A stretch of DNA of 64,000 bases, taken from NCBI GenBank assembly GCA_003599575.1, contig QZKV01000194.1:22825-86824 (forward strand). The letters are read 5' to 3'. Positions 51,876-61,610 of this stretch are shown piece by piece. Below the pieces are notes generated by a model. It made no database searches and was not told the origin of the DNA. It was given only the letters and a program-made list of their open reading frames with translations. Both the position numbers and the translations under genes were made by a program. This stretch comes from Desulfobacteraceae bacterium. Lineage in GTDB: Bacteria > Desulfobacterota > Desulfobacteria > Desulfobacterales > Desulfosarcinaceae. Within the stretch, counting starts at the first letter, position 1; each line of letters starts with the position of its first letter.

Positions 51876-51918
51876 ATTGGTCATACCAATATTTAGCTAA
51901 AAGCAGAATAGATGTCAA
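51876..51918 (-). promoter_or_regulatory. TRAP operon promoter with overlapping GntR operator (site 3)
   Basis: On the minus strand TTGACA, exactly 17 nt, TAAATA, with the perfect palindrome ATTGGT-CAT-ACCAAT (51876-51890) beginning at the last base of the -10. The arrangement is the same as at the lutABC promoter. The 276 nt beyond it (51919-52194) hold no gene. Confidence 0.72.
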
Positions 51919-52194
51919 ACCAATGATGCGAATGCTTCGCAACTCGGCGCTCCGAAATGGCCCGATCAGGAACCTGATCTTCAAGCGCCATGCAAGATGT
52001 CGCATTTTGTCTACACAAGGCACCCTCTCCAAAGAAGTCCGGCTCAATTATAAATACCCGAAATTGTAATAAAGAATAAATTCTTGGCCTTTCTGACCCC
52101 TGCTTGGGGTTGGATAATATGATCCAAATATCTGTAATTTTATGATGTTCGGTGAGCCTGTCCTATTTTTGCGACATGTTGCCGCCGCGCTACA

Positions 52195-54225
52195 TTATTT
52201 ATCCAACTTATCCTGCCGGCCGGAACCATTTTGCAGTGCCTGCTGTGCTTCTTCATGCGTCTCATAGATATGCGCAGAGACTTGTCGCCTTTTAAGTGCC
52301 TGCCCGAGCTTCATGCGCAGGAAGGCGCTGGTCGTGAAGCGGGTGACATTTTCGTAAAAATTATCCATCAGATACTTGACGAGGGCCGAATATTCATCTT
52401 CGAGTTCGGGCTGGATGTAGAAATTGTCGTAGTTCACGATGGCGTAGACTTTTTTCCCCAACGGTTTGAGCATCTGCTCAATGGTGCCCCGGATCTCCTG
52501 GATTTCTTGACTGCGCGCAACCGAGAGCGCCTCGAAGTTCATGAAGAACTGGTTTGTTTCGGGGTCGTAGGTCAGGCGGCTGGACAGCGGCACCGCCACC
52601 ATCTCCTCGCGCAACCCCATGGGTCCGGGCTGAAAAATCCGTGCATCCATGATGTGGAGCCGGTTCGATACAAGCGGTTGAAAATCCATATGCGCCAGGA
52701 TATCCCGTTGCAAATCCACCCCGGGCGCAATTTCGATCAGTTCAATGCCCCGGCCCGTCAACTGGAAGACACAGCGCTCGGTGACGTACAAGGCCGCCTG
52801 CCCTTTGCTCACAGCGTATCGACCGCTGTACGTGCGATGTTCCACCTGGGCGACGAATTTGCGCGCGGCGCCTTCCTGTACGATGCGCAGCTGCCCGTCG
52901 GAAACGGCGACCGAGAGTCTTCCGGCGGTGAAGGTGCCCATGAAAACGACTTTTTTCGCATTCTGGCTGATATTGATGAAGCCGCCGGCCCCCGCCAGCC
53001 GCGGACCGAATTTGCTGACATTGAGATTGCCGTCCTGGTCGGCCTGGGCCAGCCCCAGGAATGCCACATCCAGTCCGCCGCCGTCGTAGAAATCGAACTG
53101 GGTATTCTGGGAGATCAGGCTGGTGATATTGGTGCCGGCCCCGAAATCCAGTCCTCCGGCGGGAACACCGCCGATGATGCCCGGCTCGGCCGTCATGGTC
53201 AGCAGATCCATGATCCGCTCCTCGTTGGCCACCTCGGCGACGCCTTCGGGCATGCCGATACCGAGATTGACGATATCGTTGGCCCGCAGCTCGAAGGCCG
53301 CGCGCCGCGCGATGATCTTACGCTCGCTCATGGCCATGGGCGGCAGGGATTGCAAAGGCACCCGTATCTCACCGCTGAAGGCCGGATTGTAGCGGGTCCC
53401 GAACGTCTGCCAATGCCGCTCGGGCTCGGCCACCACCACGCAGTCCACCAGGATGCCGGGGATAATCACATCCCTTGCCCGCAAGGCGCCGTGATCCGCG
53501 ATCCGTTCCACCTGCACGATGACAAAGCCGCCCGAATTTTTGGCCGCCGAGGCCATGGCCAGCGCATCCAGAATCAAGGCCTCTTTTTCCATGGTGATAT
53601 TGCCGTCAAGGTCGGCGGTGGTGCCGCGCAGGATCGCCACCTGGATCGGAAAGGCCTTATAAAACAACCAATCCCGGTCTGCCAGACGGACCCGCTCCAC
53701 CAGCTCCTGCGATGTCATCGCATTGAGTTTGCCGCCGCCGAATTTGGGGTCCGCAAAGGTGCCGAGGCCCACATGGGTGATCGTTCCGGGTTTGCCCGCC
53801 GCTATATCGCGGTATAAATGCGAAATGACGCCCTGGGGAAAGTTGTAGGCTTCGATGCGGTTTTCGACCGCCAGCCGCTGCAGCTTGGGAACCAGGCCCC
53901 AGTGGCCGCCGACCACCCGCCGCACCATGCCCTCGTGCCCCCAATGGTTCAGCCCGCGTTCCTTTCCGTCCCCCTGCCCCGCGGCATAGACGATCGTCAA
54001 ATCACGCGGCCGGCCGCTCTTGATGAAGCGTTCTTCCAGACAAATGGCAACATGTTCCGGGAATCCGATACCGACGAAACCGCTGGTGGCAATCGTATCG
54101 CCGTCGAGAATCAAGCCCGCCGCCTCTTCACCCGAGGCCACCTTGCTTTTGCGGGGCGCGCGTGTGGCCATTTCTTTGAGCACCGGATGCGTGCGTCCCG
54201 ATAGCGTCGTCTTCTCTGAACTCAT
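52195..54225 (-). CDS. acyl-CoA:acetate/propionate CoA-transferase (YdiF/Pct-like)
   Basis: 676 residues. The N-terminal CoA-transferase domain has ATSGFVGIGFPEHVAICLEERF. The second domain has the active-site Glu in VNLGIGMPEGVAEVANEE and GIIGGVPAGGLDFG. A further 130-150 residues beyond the usual Pct length (from about RLTYDPETNQFFMNFEAL) form a C-terminal extension of unknown role. It exchanges CoA between short-chain acids, for example lactate or propionate and acetyl-CoA. Start set by GGAGG 6 nt before ATG 54225. A divergent sigma-54 activator is encoded upstream. Confidence 0.9.
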   Translation of the reverse strand: MSSEKTTLSGRTHPVLKEMATRAPRKSKVASGEEAAGLILDGDTIATSGFVGIGFPEHVAICLEERFIKSGRPRDLTIVYAAGQGDGKERGLNHWGHEGMVRRVVGGHWGLVPKLQRLAVENRIEAYNFPQGVISHLYRDIAAGKPGTITHVGLGTFADPKFGGGKLNAMTSQELVERVRLADRDWLFYKAFPIQVAILRGTTADLDGNITMEKEALILDALAMASAAKNSGGFVIVQVERIADHGALRARDVIIPGILVDCVVVAEPERHWQTFGTRYNPAFSGEIRVPLQSLPPMAMSERKIIARRAAFELRANDIVNLGIGMPEGVAEVANEERIMDLLTMTAEPGIIGGVPAGGLDFGAGTNITSLISQNTQFDFYDGGGLDVAFLGLAQADQDGNLNVSKFGPRLAGAGGFINISQNAKKVVFMGTFTAGRLSVAVSDGQLRIVQEGAARKFVAQVEHRTYSGRYAVSKGQAALYVTERCVFQLTGRGIELIEIAPGVDLQRDILAHMDFQPLVSNRLHIMDARIFQPGPMGLREEMVAVPLSSRLTYDPETNQFFMNFEALSVARSQEIQEIRGTIEQMLKPLGKKVYAIVNYDNFYIQPELEDEYSALVKYLMDNFYENVTRFTTSAFLRMKLGQALKRRQVSAHIYETHEEAQQALQNGSGRQDKLDK

Positions 54226-54319
54226 GAAAACCTCCTTCGATATGGATAGGAACCCTCGGAAAAAGGACGCCGGATGGATACATGCGCGCAAAACGAATGG
54301 CGGAGACGAGCCTCTCCCA

Positions 54320-54335
54320 AGCAAAAACAATGCCC
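54320..54335 (-). promoter_or_regulatory. candidate sigma-54 promoter of the CoA-transferase gene
   Basis: On the minus strand GGGCATTGTTTTTGCT: GG and GC separated by exactly 10 nt, with the -12 element TTGCT intact and -24 GGCA preserved. The expected start is about 85 nt before the CoA-transferase ATG. The divergent neighbour is a sigma-54 activator. Confidence 0.45.
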
Positions 54336-54587
54336 ATTCGTCGCCCTGGCGGCACTCGGCAGGCACCAAGGAGATCCTCGACCGGAGTCCCGCAGCTTTC
54401 GGCGGAGCCAATCGCGGGATCGCGCCGCGGTGGCACCCGTGAAAGGGTTTTGTAATGCAAACTTGACCCGCCGCAAAAAACCGAATAGTTTCGAGCAAGT
54501 GCCTTTTGCGGCCGCGCCATTCGGCCCGCCCGCGGGGAGGCGCCGCTCGCATGGTTTCAACCCATCAACAGGTAAAGTGGATGACGC

Positions 54588-56024
54588 ATGCCCGAATCCG
54601 CCATATATGATAATTCCCCCAAGCTGAAGGCCGATCAGATTCTAGCGCAGTTGTTCCAGGACCCGGCGGCCGTCGAGCTTTTTTTGAACCATTTTCCCAA
54701 CGGCGTCATCATCACCGACCCCGAAGGGCGGGTGATCCTCCTCAATCAACCCTACGGCCGGTTTCTGGGTCTGGATCACAAAGCGCAGATCGGCCGCCAT
54801 GCCACCGAAGTGATCGAAAACTCCCGCATGCATATCGTCGCCAAAACGGGCCTGGCTGAAATCAACTATATCATGGTGATCCGCGGCCAGAACATCGTAG
54901 TGCAGCGCATTCCCATATTCAAGGATGGACGCCTGTTGGCCGTGCTCGGCCTGGTCATGTTCGAATGCATCCAGGATGTCCACAAGCTCGCCGATAAGCT
55001 CAAATACCTGGAAACCAAAGTCGAGATTTATGAGAAAGAGCTTCGCTTCCTGCAGAAAACGAACTATACGGTGGACAGCATTATCGGAGAGAGCGACGCC
55101 CTGGCCCAACTTAAAAAGCTGGTCTACCGCGCAGCCGCCCATGACCTGACCGTGTTGATCACCGGAGAGTCCGGATGCGGCAAAGAGCTGTATGCACAAG
55201 CCATCCATCATGTCAGCCTGCGGCGCTCCAAACCTTTCGTCAGGATCAACACCTCCGCCATTCCCGCGGACCTCATGGAGTCGGAACTGTTCGGATATGA
55301 AAAAGGCGCCTTTACCGGCGCCAGATCGAGCGGGAAACGCGGCAAGATCCGAATGGCCCATCAGGGCACCTTGTTCCTCGACGAAATCGGCGACCTGCCC
55401 GAAAGCATGCAGCCCAAGCTGCTGCGCGTGCTGGAAGAAAAAGAATTCGAGATGGTCGGCGGCATTGTACCCATCAAATCCGACTTCCGGCTGATTGCGG
55501 CCACCAACCGGAACCTGGAAACCATGGTGGAAGAAAAGCGTTTCCGACCGGATCTCTACTATCGCCTCAACGTTTTCCACTTGCATATACCGCCGCTGCG
55601 GGAGCGTCCGGAAGATATACTGCCCCAGGCCCGTCATTTTTTAAAGGATCTGGCGGAGGAATGGTCCGTGCCGATGCCGTCCCTGGACCCCGAGACGGAG
55701 CAAATTCTGAAATCCTATTCATGGCCCGGCAACAGCCGCGAACTGAAGCACATACTCCAAAGAACCATGGCGACACTGGAGGGCACGACGATTTTTCCCC
55801 GCGATCTGCCCCGTCAGCTTTTCTTAAAAGAGCCGAAGATCAAGCCGGTCGCCCCGACCACTTTGAAAAAAGCGGTGCACGAGGCCGAGATCAGAGCCAT
55901 CCGGGCCGCCCTCAATTGTTCCGGCAACAATAAAGTTCAGGCAGCCAAGATGCTCGGCATCCATCGAACCCTGCTTTACCGGAAGCTGAGCCAGCTGGTC
56001 AGCCAGGGGGCCTGCCTCGAGTGA
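54588..56024 (+). CDS. sigma-54-dependent PAS-domain activator
   Basis: 478 residues. A PAS domain (about 30-140, NGVIITDPEGRVILLNQPYGRFLG) and a coiled linker lead to the AAA+ domain (about 165-395), with Walker A GESGCGKE, the sigma-54 contact loop GAFTGA and Walker B GTLFLDEIGDLP. A Fis-type helix-turn-helix ends the protein (NNKVQAAKMLGIHRTLLYRKL). It activates RNA polymerase with sigma-54 on a signal sensed by the PAS domain. It is divergent from the CoA-transferase gene, which has a candidate -24/-12 promoter, and it precedes sdhAB. Confidence 0.95.
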   Translation: MPESAIYDNSPKLKADQILAQLFQDPAAVELFLNHFPNGVIITDPEGRVILLNQPYGRFLGLDHKAQIGRHATEVIENSRMHIVAKTGLAEINYIMVIRGQNIVVQRIPIFKDGRLLAVLGLVMFECIQDVHKLADKLKYLETKVEIYEKELRFLQKTNYTVDSIIGESDALAQLKKLVYRAAAHDLTVLITGESGCGKELYAQAIHHVSLRRSKPFVRINTSAIPADLMESELFGYEKGAFTGARSSGKRGKIRMAHQGTLFLDEIGDLPESMQPKLLRVLEEKEFEMVGGIVPIKSDFRLIAATNRNLETMVEEKRFRPDLYYRLNVFHLHIPPLRERPEDILPQARHFLKDLAEEWSVPMPSLDPETEQILKSYSWPGNSRELKHILQRTMATLEGTTIFPRDLPRQLFLKEPKIKPVAPTTLKKAVHEAEIRAIRAALNCSGNNKVQAAKMLGIHRTLLYRKLSQLVSQGACLE

Positions 56025-56280
56025 GGGGATGTGAGCCCGCGATGGGTTCACTTGCGGACACCGGTCGTTCATTATTTGCTTGTAATCGACGGCGTACGCG
56101 CTTATATGAACCAAGTTTCGGCCAGTACCGCCACCTGCCTCTGATTATCGACAAGGTTGACTTCCGGCACCTCTTTATTCCCGCGCGATCACACACCACG
56201 CACCACAGCTTGAAAAGCTGCATTCAAAACTTCGGTGGTTGCCAGCCACCATCCAAGCACTGTGTTTAAGGAGGTGACCC

Positions 56281-58017
56281 TTGATCCATCAATTCAACGC
56301 GATTATCGTCGGCTCCGGCGGCGCCGGCCTCTATGCGGCTCTGGAAGCCAGCCGTGGGTCGCGCACGGCGGTCCTGTCCAAGCTCTACCCGATCCGCAGC
56401 CATACCGGGGCGGCGCAGGGCGGCATCGGCGCCGCGCTGGGCAATGTCGAGGAAGACAAACCCGAGTGGCATGCCTTTGACACGATCAAGGGAGGCGATT
56501 ACCTGGTTGACCAGCAGGCGGCCAAGATTCTGACCGAGGGCGCCGTCCAGGCTGTTTACGATCTGGAAAACCGCGGGCTGCCCTTCAACCGGACGCCCGA
56601 GGGTCGCATCGACCAGCGCAGATTCGGCGGACACACGCGCAATTTCGGTGAGGCTCCAGTGAAACGGGCCTGCTATGCCGCCGACCGCACCGGGCACATG
56701 ATCCTGCAAACCCTCTATCAGCAGTGCATCAAAAACAACGTAACCTTTTTCGACGAGTTTCAGGTGGTGGATCTGATTATGGACGGCGACACGTGCAAAG
56801 GCGTGGTGGCGGTCGAACTGGCCACCGGGGACCTGCACATTCTGGCGGCCAAGGCCGTGCTCTTTGCCACCGGCGGATTCGGCCGCATGTTCAAGGTTAC
56901 CTCAAATGCCTTTGCCAATACCGGCGATGGTCCGGCCGTATGCGCCCGGCGCGGGATACCTCTGCAAGATATGGAATTTTACCAGTTCCACCCGACCGGG
57001 ATCATGGGGCTGGGCATCTTGATTTCCGAGGCGGTGCGCGGAGAAGGCGGCATCCTGCGCAACCGCGACGGCCAGCGTTTCATGGAAGGCTACTCGCCTG
57101 TGCTGCTGGATCTGGCCCCCCGGGACATTATCGCCCGCTCCATGCTCACCGAAGTGCGCAGCGGAAAGGGCATTCGCGGCGATCGCAGAATCGATGATTA
57201 TCTCTACCTGGATGCCACCCATCTGGGCAAAGAGACATTGATGAAAAAGCTTCCCGATATCACCAGCTTCTGTAAAACCTATCTGGGCGTCGATCCGGCC
57301 GAAGCGCCCATACCGGTGCTGCCCACGGCCCATTATGCCATGGGCGGGATTCCCACCGACATTCACGGTCGTGTGGTGCGCGACGGCAAAGGCACCGTCG
57401 TGAATGGGTTGTATGCCGCCGGTGAATGCGCCTGCGTTTCGGTTCACGGCGCCAACCGCCTGGGCACCAACAGCCTGGTCGATCTGGTGGTATTCGGCCG
57501 GCGCGCCGGCCAGCACATCGGCGACTACGTCAAACAGGCCGACGCCCCCAAAGTGTCGGAAGCGGATGCCGATTCGGGAAGGGCCTGGATCGCTCACTTG
57601 ACCGACGGCCAATCCGGACCCCATGGCGGCCGCCTCATGGAAGAGATGCAGATCACCATGATGGAAAGAGTGGGCATCTATCGCACTGCGGGCGACATGC
57701 AAAGCGCTGTCGAGACCATCCAGTCCTTGCGCGAAAGCTACCGGGCGGTGCGTGTCCAGGACACCGGCAAGCAATTCAACACGGACCTGCTCGAGATTAT
57801 CGAGCTGGGCAACCTGCTGGATATCTCTTTGATCACGGCGGCAACGGCCCTTAATCGAAAAGAGAGCCGCGGCGCCCACAGCCGGGAAGACTTTCCGCAA
57901 AGAGATGACGAGGGCTGGCTCAAGCACAGCCTGACCTATCTGGATGGCGACGCGGTGCGCATCGACTACAGGCCGGTGGATATCTCCATCTGGAAACCCA
58001 AACCGCGCACGTACTGA
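56281..58017 (+). CDS. sdhA: succinate dehydrogenase/fumarate reductase flavoprotein
   Basis: 578 residues starting with TTG 4 nt after a near-perfect AAGGAGGTGA. The FAD site NAIIVGSGGAGLYAALEAS, the His for covalent FAD in RSHTGAAQGGIGAAL, the substrate-site HPTGIMGLGILISEAVRGEGG split over a turn, and the C-terminal QKR-rich region (ALNRKESRGAHSREDFPQRDD) are all typical. It interconverts succinate and fumarate. sdhB follows 28 nt later; no membrane-anchor gene lies on either side. Confidence 0.95.
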   Translation: MIHQFNAIIVGSGGAGLYAALEASRGSRTAVLSKLYPIRSHTGAAQGGIGAALGNVEEDKPEWHAFDTIKGGDYLVDQQAAKILTEGAVQAVYDLENRGLPFNRTPEGRIDQRRFGGHTRNFGEAPVKRACYAADRTGHMILQTLYQQCIKNNVTFFDEFQVVDLIMDGDTCKGVVAVELATGDLHILAAKAVLFATGGFGRMFKVTSNAFANTGDGPAVCARRGIPLQDMEFYQFHPTGIMGLGILISEAVRGEGGILRNRDGQRFMEGYSPVLLDLAPRDIIARSMLTEVRSGKGIRGDRRIDDYLYLDATHLGKETLMKKLPDITSFCKTYLGVDPAEAPIPVLPTAHYAMGGIPTDIHGRVVRDGKGTVVNGLYAAGECACVSVHGANRLGTNSLVDLVVFGRRAGQHIGDYVKQADAPKVSEADADSGRAWIAHLTDGQSGPHGGRLMEEMQITMMERVGIYRTAGDMQSAVETIQSLRESYRAVRVQDTGKQFNTDLLEIIELGNLLDISLITAATALNRKESRGAHSREDFPQRDDEGWLKHSLTYLDGDAVRIDYRPVDISIWKPKPRTY

Positions 58018-58045
58018 TGAAAGAAAGTCCAATGAAGGAGTCAAC

Positions 58046-58774
58046 ATGAAGATAAACCTGAAGATCCAGCGTTATAATCCGCAGACCGACGAACAGCCTC
58101 ATTTTCAGGAATACGCGCTCGAAGCCGATCCCAATGAACGCCTGTTGGATGCATTGATGCACATCAAACGTTTCCAGGACGGCAGTTTGGGATTCCGCAA
58201 AAGCTGCGCCCACGGCGTGTGCGGCTCGGATGCCATGCGCATCAACGGCAAGGACAGCTTGGCCTGCAAAGTTCTGATAAAGGATGTGGCCCGCAAGGAT
58301 GGCGACACCATTACTTTGGAGCCGTTGCGCTACCTGCCGGTGCAGCGCGATCTGATCGTCGACCAGGCGGACTTTTTTGCAAAATACCGCGCCATTCAGC
58401 CGTTTCTGATCAACGACGAACCTGTGGCCGAAAAGGAGCGCATTCAAAGCCAGGAAGAACGCATGCGCTTTGATGATGCCACCAACTGTATTTTATGTGC
58501 CGCCTGCTATTCGGCCTGTCCCGTCATAGAAAAGCGCCCGGGCTTTATCGGACCGGCCGCCATCGCCCAGGCCTACCGCTTCCTGGCCGACACGCGCGAT
58601 CGCGGTTTTGAGGACCGGCTGCCGGTCCTGGATCAACCCGAGGGCGTGTGGGCATGCGAAAACTATTTCGAATGCACCAAATGCTGCCCGCGTTCGATCC
58701 TGATTACCAAACGCATCAATCAGACCAAGAAGATGATCGAAAAACACAAGGCCGCCGAAGAAGAGCACCCCTAG
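58046..58774 (+). CDS. sdhB: succinate dehydrogenase/fumarate reductase iron-sulfur protein
   Basis: 242 residues. The [2Fe-2S] ligands are in SCAHGVCGSDAM and SLACK, the [4Fe-4S] ligands in CILCAACYSACPV and the [3Fe-4S] ligands in CENYFECTKCCPR. It carries electrons between SdhA and a membrane anchor. The ATG at 58046 follows GAAGGAG. It ends 4 nt before the convergent TPR gene. With no sdhC/D here, the anchor must be encoded elsewhere or the partner differs. Confidence 0.95.
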   Translation: MKINLKIQRYNPQTDEQPHFQEYALEADPNERLLDALMHIKRFQDGSLGFRKSCAHGVCGSDAMRINGKDSLACKVLIKDVARKDGDTITLEPLRYLPVQRDLIVDQADFFAKYRAIQPFLINDEPVAEKERIQSQEERMRFDDATNCILCAACYSACPVIEKRPGFIGPAAIAQAYRFLADTRDRGFEDRLPVLDQPEGVWACENYFECTKCCPRSILITKRINQTKKMIEKHKAAEEEHP

Positions 58775-58778
58775 CCGA

Positions 58779-59297
58779 TCAATGCGGCGTTTCAAAACTA
58801 TCCAGGAACATCTCCGGATCGGGGGCGTCATTGGGCTTGACGCCGGGGTGGGTGTTGATGATGCGCGCACATGAATTCCATCTCAGGACGGCATCCTGGT
58901 TGTCCGGCCCGCAGGTTTGCATGGCCTGATCGAACGCCTCCAGCGCTTTCGTGAACCATGCATGAGCCACATTGCCCGAGCCTGGACCGCCCTGCCGCAA
59001 GTGCGCTTTGGCCCGGCGCTCATAGATGATTCCCGTGTAATAGGCCTTGCAGTGCAGGTTACTGAGCAGCTTCGCCACCTCCAGAGCCCTTTGGTACGAT
59101 GGACTCAGTTCGTTTGAAAAATTATCCGTCAGCGCCAGCAGCAAAGTGATCAAGGCCTCTTGATGACCGGGCGCCACTTCCAGAATGTCCAGGCAGATGC
59201 TTTCCGCTTCATGGGGCTCATTGAGCAGGCGGTAGCGGTGGGCTTTCTCCAGTGCGGAAGGAATGGATTCTCGTGAAAGGGTTTTAAGCTCGATCAT
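58779..59297 (-). CDS. TPR-like cytoplasmic protein
   Basis: 172 residues, helical, with TPR-type units (PSALEKAHRYRLLNEPHEAESICLDILEVAPG across a turn, then HAWFTKALEAFDQAMQTCGPDNQDAVLRWNSC). No signal or membrane segment. It is a single gene convergent with sdhB. TPR-type proteins of this size are common beside oxidoreductase genes in Deltaproteobacteria, but the role is unknown. Confidence 0.78.
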   Translation of the reverse strand: MIELKTLSRESIPSALEKAHRYRLLNEPHEAESICLDILEVAPGHQEALITLLLALTDNFSNELSPSYQRALEVAKLLSNLHCKAYYTGIIYERRAKAHLRQGGPGSGNVAHAWFTKALEAFDQAMQTCGPDNQDAVLRWNSCARIINTHPGVKPNDAPDPEMFLDSFETPH

Positions 59298-59522
59298 GTT
59301 TGTCTCCTTTCTGGTGCCGCCGTTGAAGTTTGGACTGCATCAGGGTAAGCAGCCCCCCTCGGGTTGCAAGCGCCGCCCTGCATTAAGAAGCCGCCCGGAG
59401 CAGTGAGCAGCATGCACGCCTGGCCGGCTGCGGGCCGATGACCCTGTTGCCCCTGGCTAAGGACGACCTTGAAGCAGATCGAAGATGGAAGCATTTCTGA
59501 TGTTTGACCGGCTTCCCGCAGC

Positions 59523-61610
59523 TCAAGATTCGCGCACGGGTGCAACCGGACGGCTTTTTAGAAAATTGCGAATCAGCAACGGGCTTGAAACGACCATGGC
59601 GATCACGCTCATCCAATAGGATGGATAAAACAGCAAGACTGCGCAGATACCGACCACAAACCTTTCCAGCGTGGACAAATTTCTTCGAAAATACCCCACC
59701 ACGGCGGTGTTAAGATAGAATATGCCCAAAATGGTGAAGAAAAAGGTAAAAACAATATGGGCGACCGCCTCGCCGAGCGGCAGCGTTTGAACCACCGGTA
59801 CGATCAGCAGAGCGGTTCCGCTCAGAGATAAAATCAGGGTAAGCCCGATCAGATATTTGGGCAAGGCCACGCGTGCGGCAAAAATCCCCGTTTGGATCGG
59901 ATCGGTGCCCATCACCGAACTGGAGGCATAGGCGGAAAGGGCCACCGGCGGCGTGACCTCCGCCAGCACGGCAAAATAGAACAAAAACATGTGGGTCGCC
60001 AGCAGGGCGGCTTCTTCGGGAATGCCGTTCATAACAGCCAGTTTTTGAATGGTCGGGGCCGTCAGGGCGGAGGTCAGAACGTACGTGGCGATGGGCGGAA
60101 CGCCCATTCCGAGCACCAGGCTGAAAAATCCCGTAAACAGCACGGCCAACAGAATGCTGCTGCCGGAGATCTCCATGAGAAGAATTGAAAATTTGGAAGC
60201 CAACCCGCTCATGACCATCATGGACATGATCATGTTGGCGGCGATTACTGCGCTGGCGATGGGCAGCAGGCCGATGATGCCTTCTTCCAGGGCCAGCATC
60301 AGGTTGCGCAGCGGCGGCCGGATGGCGTGGTCGGCATAGGCAAAAACCACAAAGAGAAGCGCGGCCGCGGTAACGGTGACGTTGATGGAAAAGCCGCGGT
60401 AAATCATAAAAATGATAAAGGCGATGGGGATGAAAACGTAGCAGTAGCGCTTGAAGTAGGCAAAATCAATCAGGGCTGAAATTTGGAGCTTGGGCAGCTT
60501 CTCCTTTTGGACATAAAGTTCGTTGTAGGTCACGATTCCAAACAGATAGAGCAGCATCGGGCCAAGGGCCATCACGATGATCAAGGAGTAGGGAATCGAG
60601 AGCAGTTCCACCATGATGAACGAAATCGAGCCCATGACCGGCGGCGTGATATAGGCGATCGAGCCGACCGTCGCGATCACCCCGGCGGCAACCAGCTTGT
60701 TGTAGCCCACCTGTTCGAAAAGCGGCTTGGTCAAAGTGGCGACAAACTGAGTGTCGGCGGCCCCCGATCCCGAGAACATGCCCATCAGCACGGCCATCAC
60801 CGAGCAGGACCGGCCCGGCGAGGCGGGACTGCGGCCCACGAAAAGCAGGGCGATGTTGGCGATGATCAGCCCGAAACCCAGGCGGGTCACAATCGCTCCC
60901 ATGATGGTGAAGTAAATCAGATATTTTAACGAAACTCCCGTTATGGTGCCGAAGATGCCGGCTTCGGTTTCGCAGTACAGCTTGCCCAACAGCATGTCGA
61001 AATCAAAGCCGGGGTTGGCGAAAAGCCCCGGTATACCGTCGCCGTAGAGATTGTAGATCAAAAAAATCATCACCAGGGTCGGCATGATCGGGCCGCTCAG
61101 GCGGAATATTACGCCCAGGACCAGCAAAATCTCGGCAAAGGACATGATCAGGTCCCAGGGCTCGGGCATGATGGCCCGGTAAATCAGGGTTTCATAAGTG
61201 ATCACCAGATAGACAAAGGGCAAAAAGCTCAGCAGGGCGCAGGCGACGTCGGACCATTTCCGGGTGGCCGGCAAAAGCGTCGGCAGCATGGTGCAGGCCC
61301 AGATGAACACCGCAAAGCCCTTCAATGCGACCGGCAGTTCCAGACGCATAAATTCGAGCAAGATCAGAAAGGTCATGATGGAAAGCGGCAGGGCCGCGAT
61401 TCGGTTGCGCGGCCGAATGCGCAGAAAACTGACCAGGTATCCCAGCAAAGCGATCAAAAACACGTGGGTTGCGCGTTGTACCTGGGTCAAGTCGAGAACC
61501 GAGATCCTGAGATCGGCGATCGGGGTGTAGGGATGAATAACCAGGTAAAGGTGATAGAGCGTTCCCAGGATCGCAGTGACGGCGAGCAGCCGTTTCATCA
61601 TATTTTCCAT
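59523..61610 (-). CDS. TAXI-type TRAP permease, DctQ-DctM fused
   Basis: 695 residues with about 16-18 hydrophobic segments: a DctQ-like N-terminal part, and a DctM-like part with FSGSGAADTQFVATLTKPLFEQVGYN and FFSLVLGMGVPPIATYVLTSA. This is the single-chain permease of TRAP systems that use a TAXI binding protein, which is encoded upstream at 62002. ATG 61610 is preferred because GGAGGTGG lies 7-10 nt upstream. It overlaps the DUF1850 gene by 13 nt. Confidence 0.92.
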   Translation of the reverse strand: MENMMKRLLAVTAILGTLYHLYLVIHPYTPIADLRISVLDLTQVQRATHVFLIALLGYLVSFLRIRPRNRIAALPLSIMTFLILLEFMRLELPVALKGFAVFIWACTMLPTLLPATRKWSDVACALLSFLPFVYLVITYETLIYRAIMPEPWDLIMSFAEILLVLGVIFRLSGPIMPTLVMIFLIYNLYGDGIPGLFANPGFDFDMLLGKLYCETEAGIFGTITGVSLKYLIYFTIMGAIVTRLGFGLIIANIALLFVGRSPASPGRSCSVMAVLMGMFSGSGAADTQFVATLTKPLFEQVGYNKLVAAGVIATVGSIAYITPPVMGSISFIMVELLSIPYSLIIVMALGPMLLYLFGIVTYNELYVQKEKLPKLQISALIDFAYFKRYCYVFIPIAFIIFMIYRGFSINVTVTAAALLFVVFAYADHAIRPPLRNLMLALEEGIIGLLPIASAVIAANMIMSMMVMSGLASKFSILLMEISGSSILLAVLFTGFFSLVLGMGVPPIATYVLTSALTAPTIQKLAVMNGIPEEAALLATHMFLFYFAVLAEVTPPVALSAYASSSVMGTDPIQTGIFAARVALPKYLIGLTLILSLSGTALLIVPVVQTLPLGEAVAHIVFTFFFTILGIFYLNTAVVGYFRRNLSTLERFVVGICAVLLFYPSYWMSVIAMVVSSPLLIRNFLKSRPVAPVRES

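Noticed and set aside
52231..53817. 528-codon plus-strand frame opposite the CoA-transferase
   Set aside because: Shadow of a gene with strong motifs.
56902..58047. 381-codon minus-strand frame opposite sdhA
   Set aside because: Shadow of sdhA.
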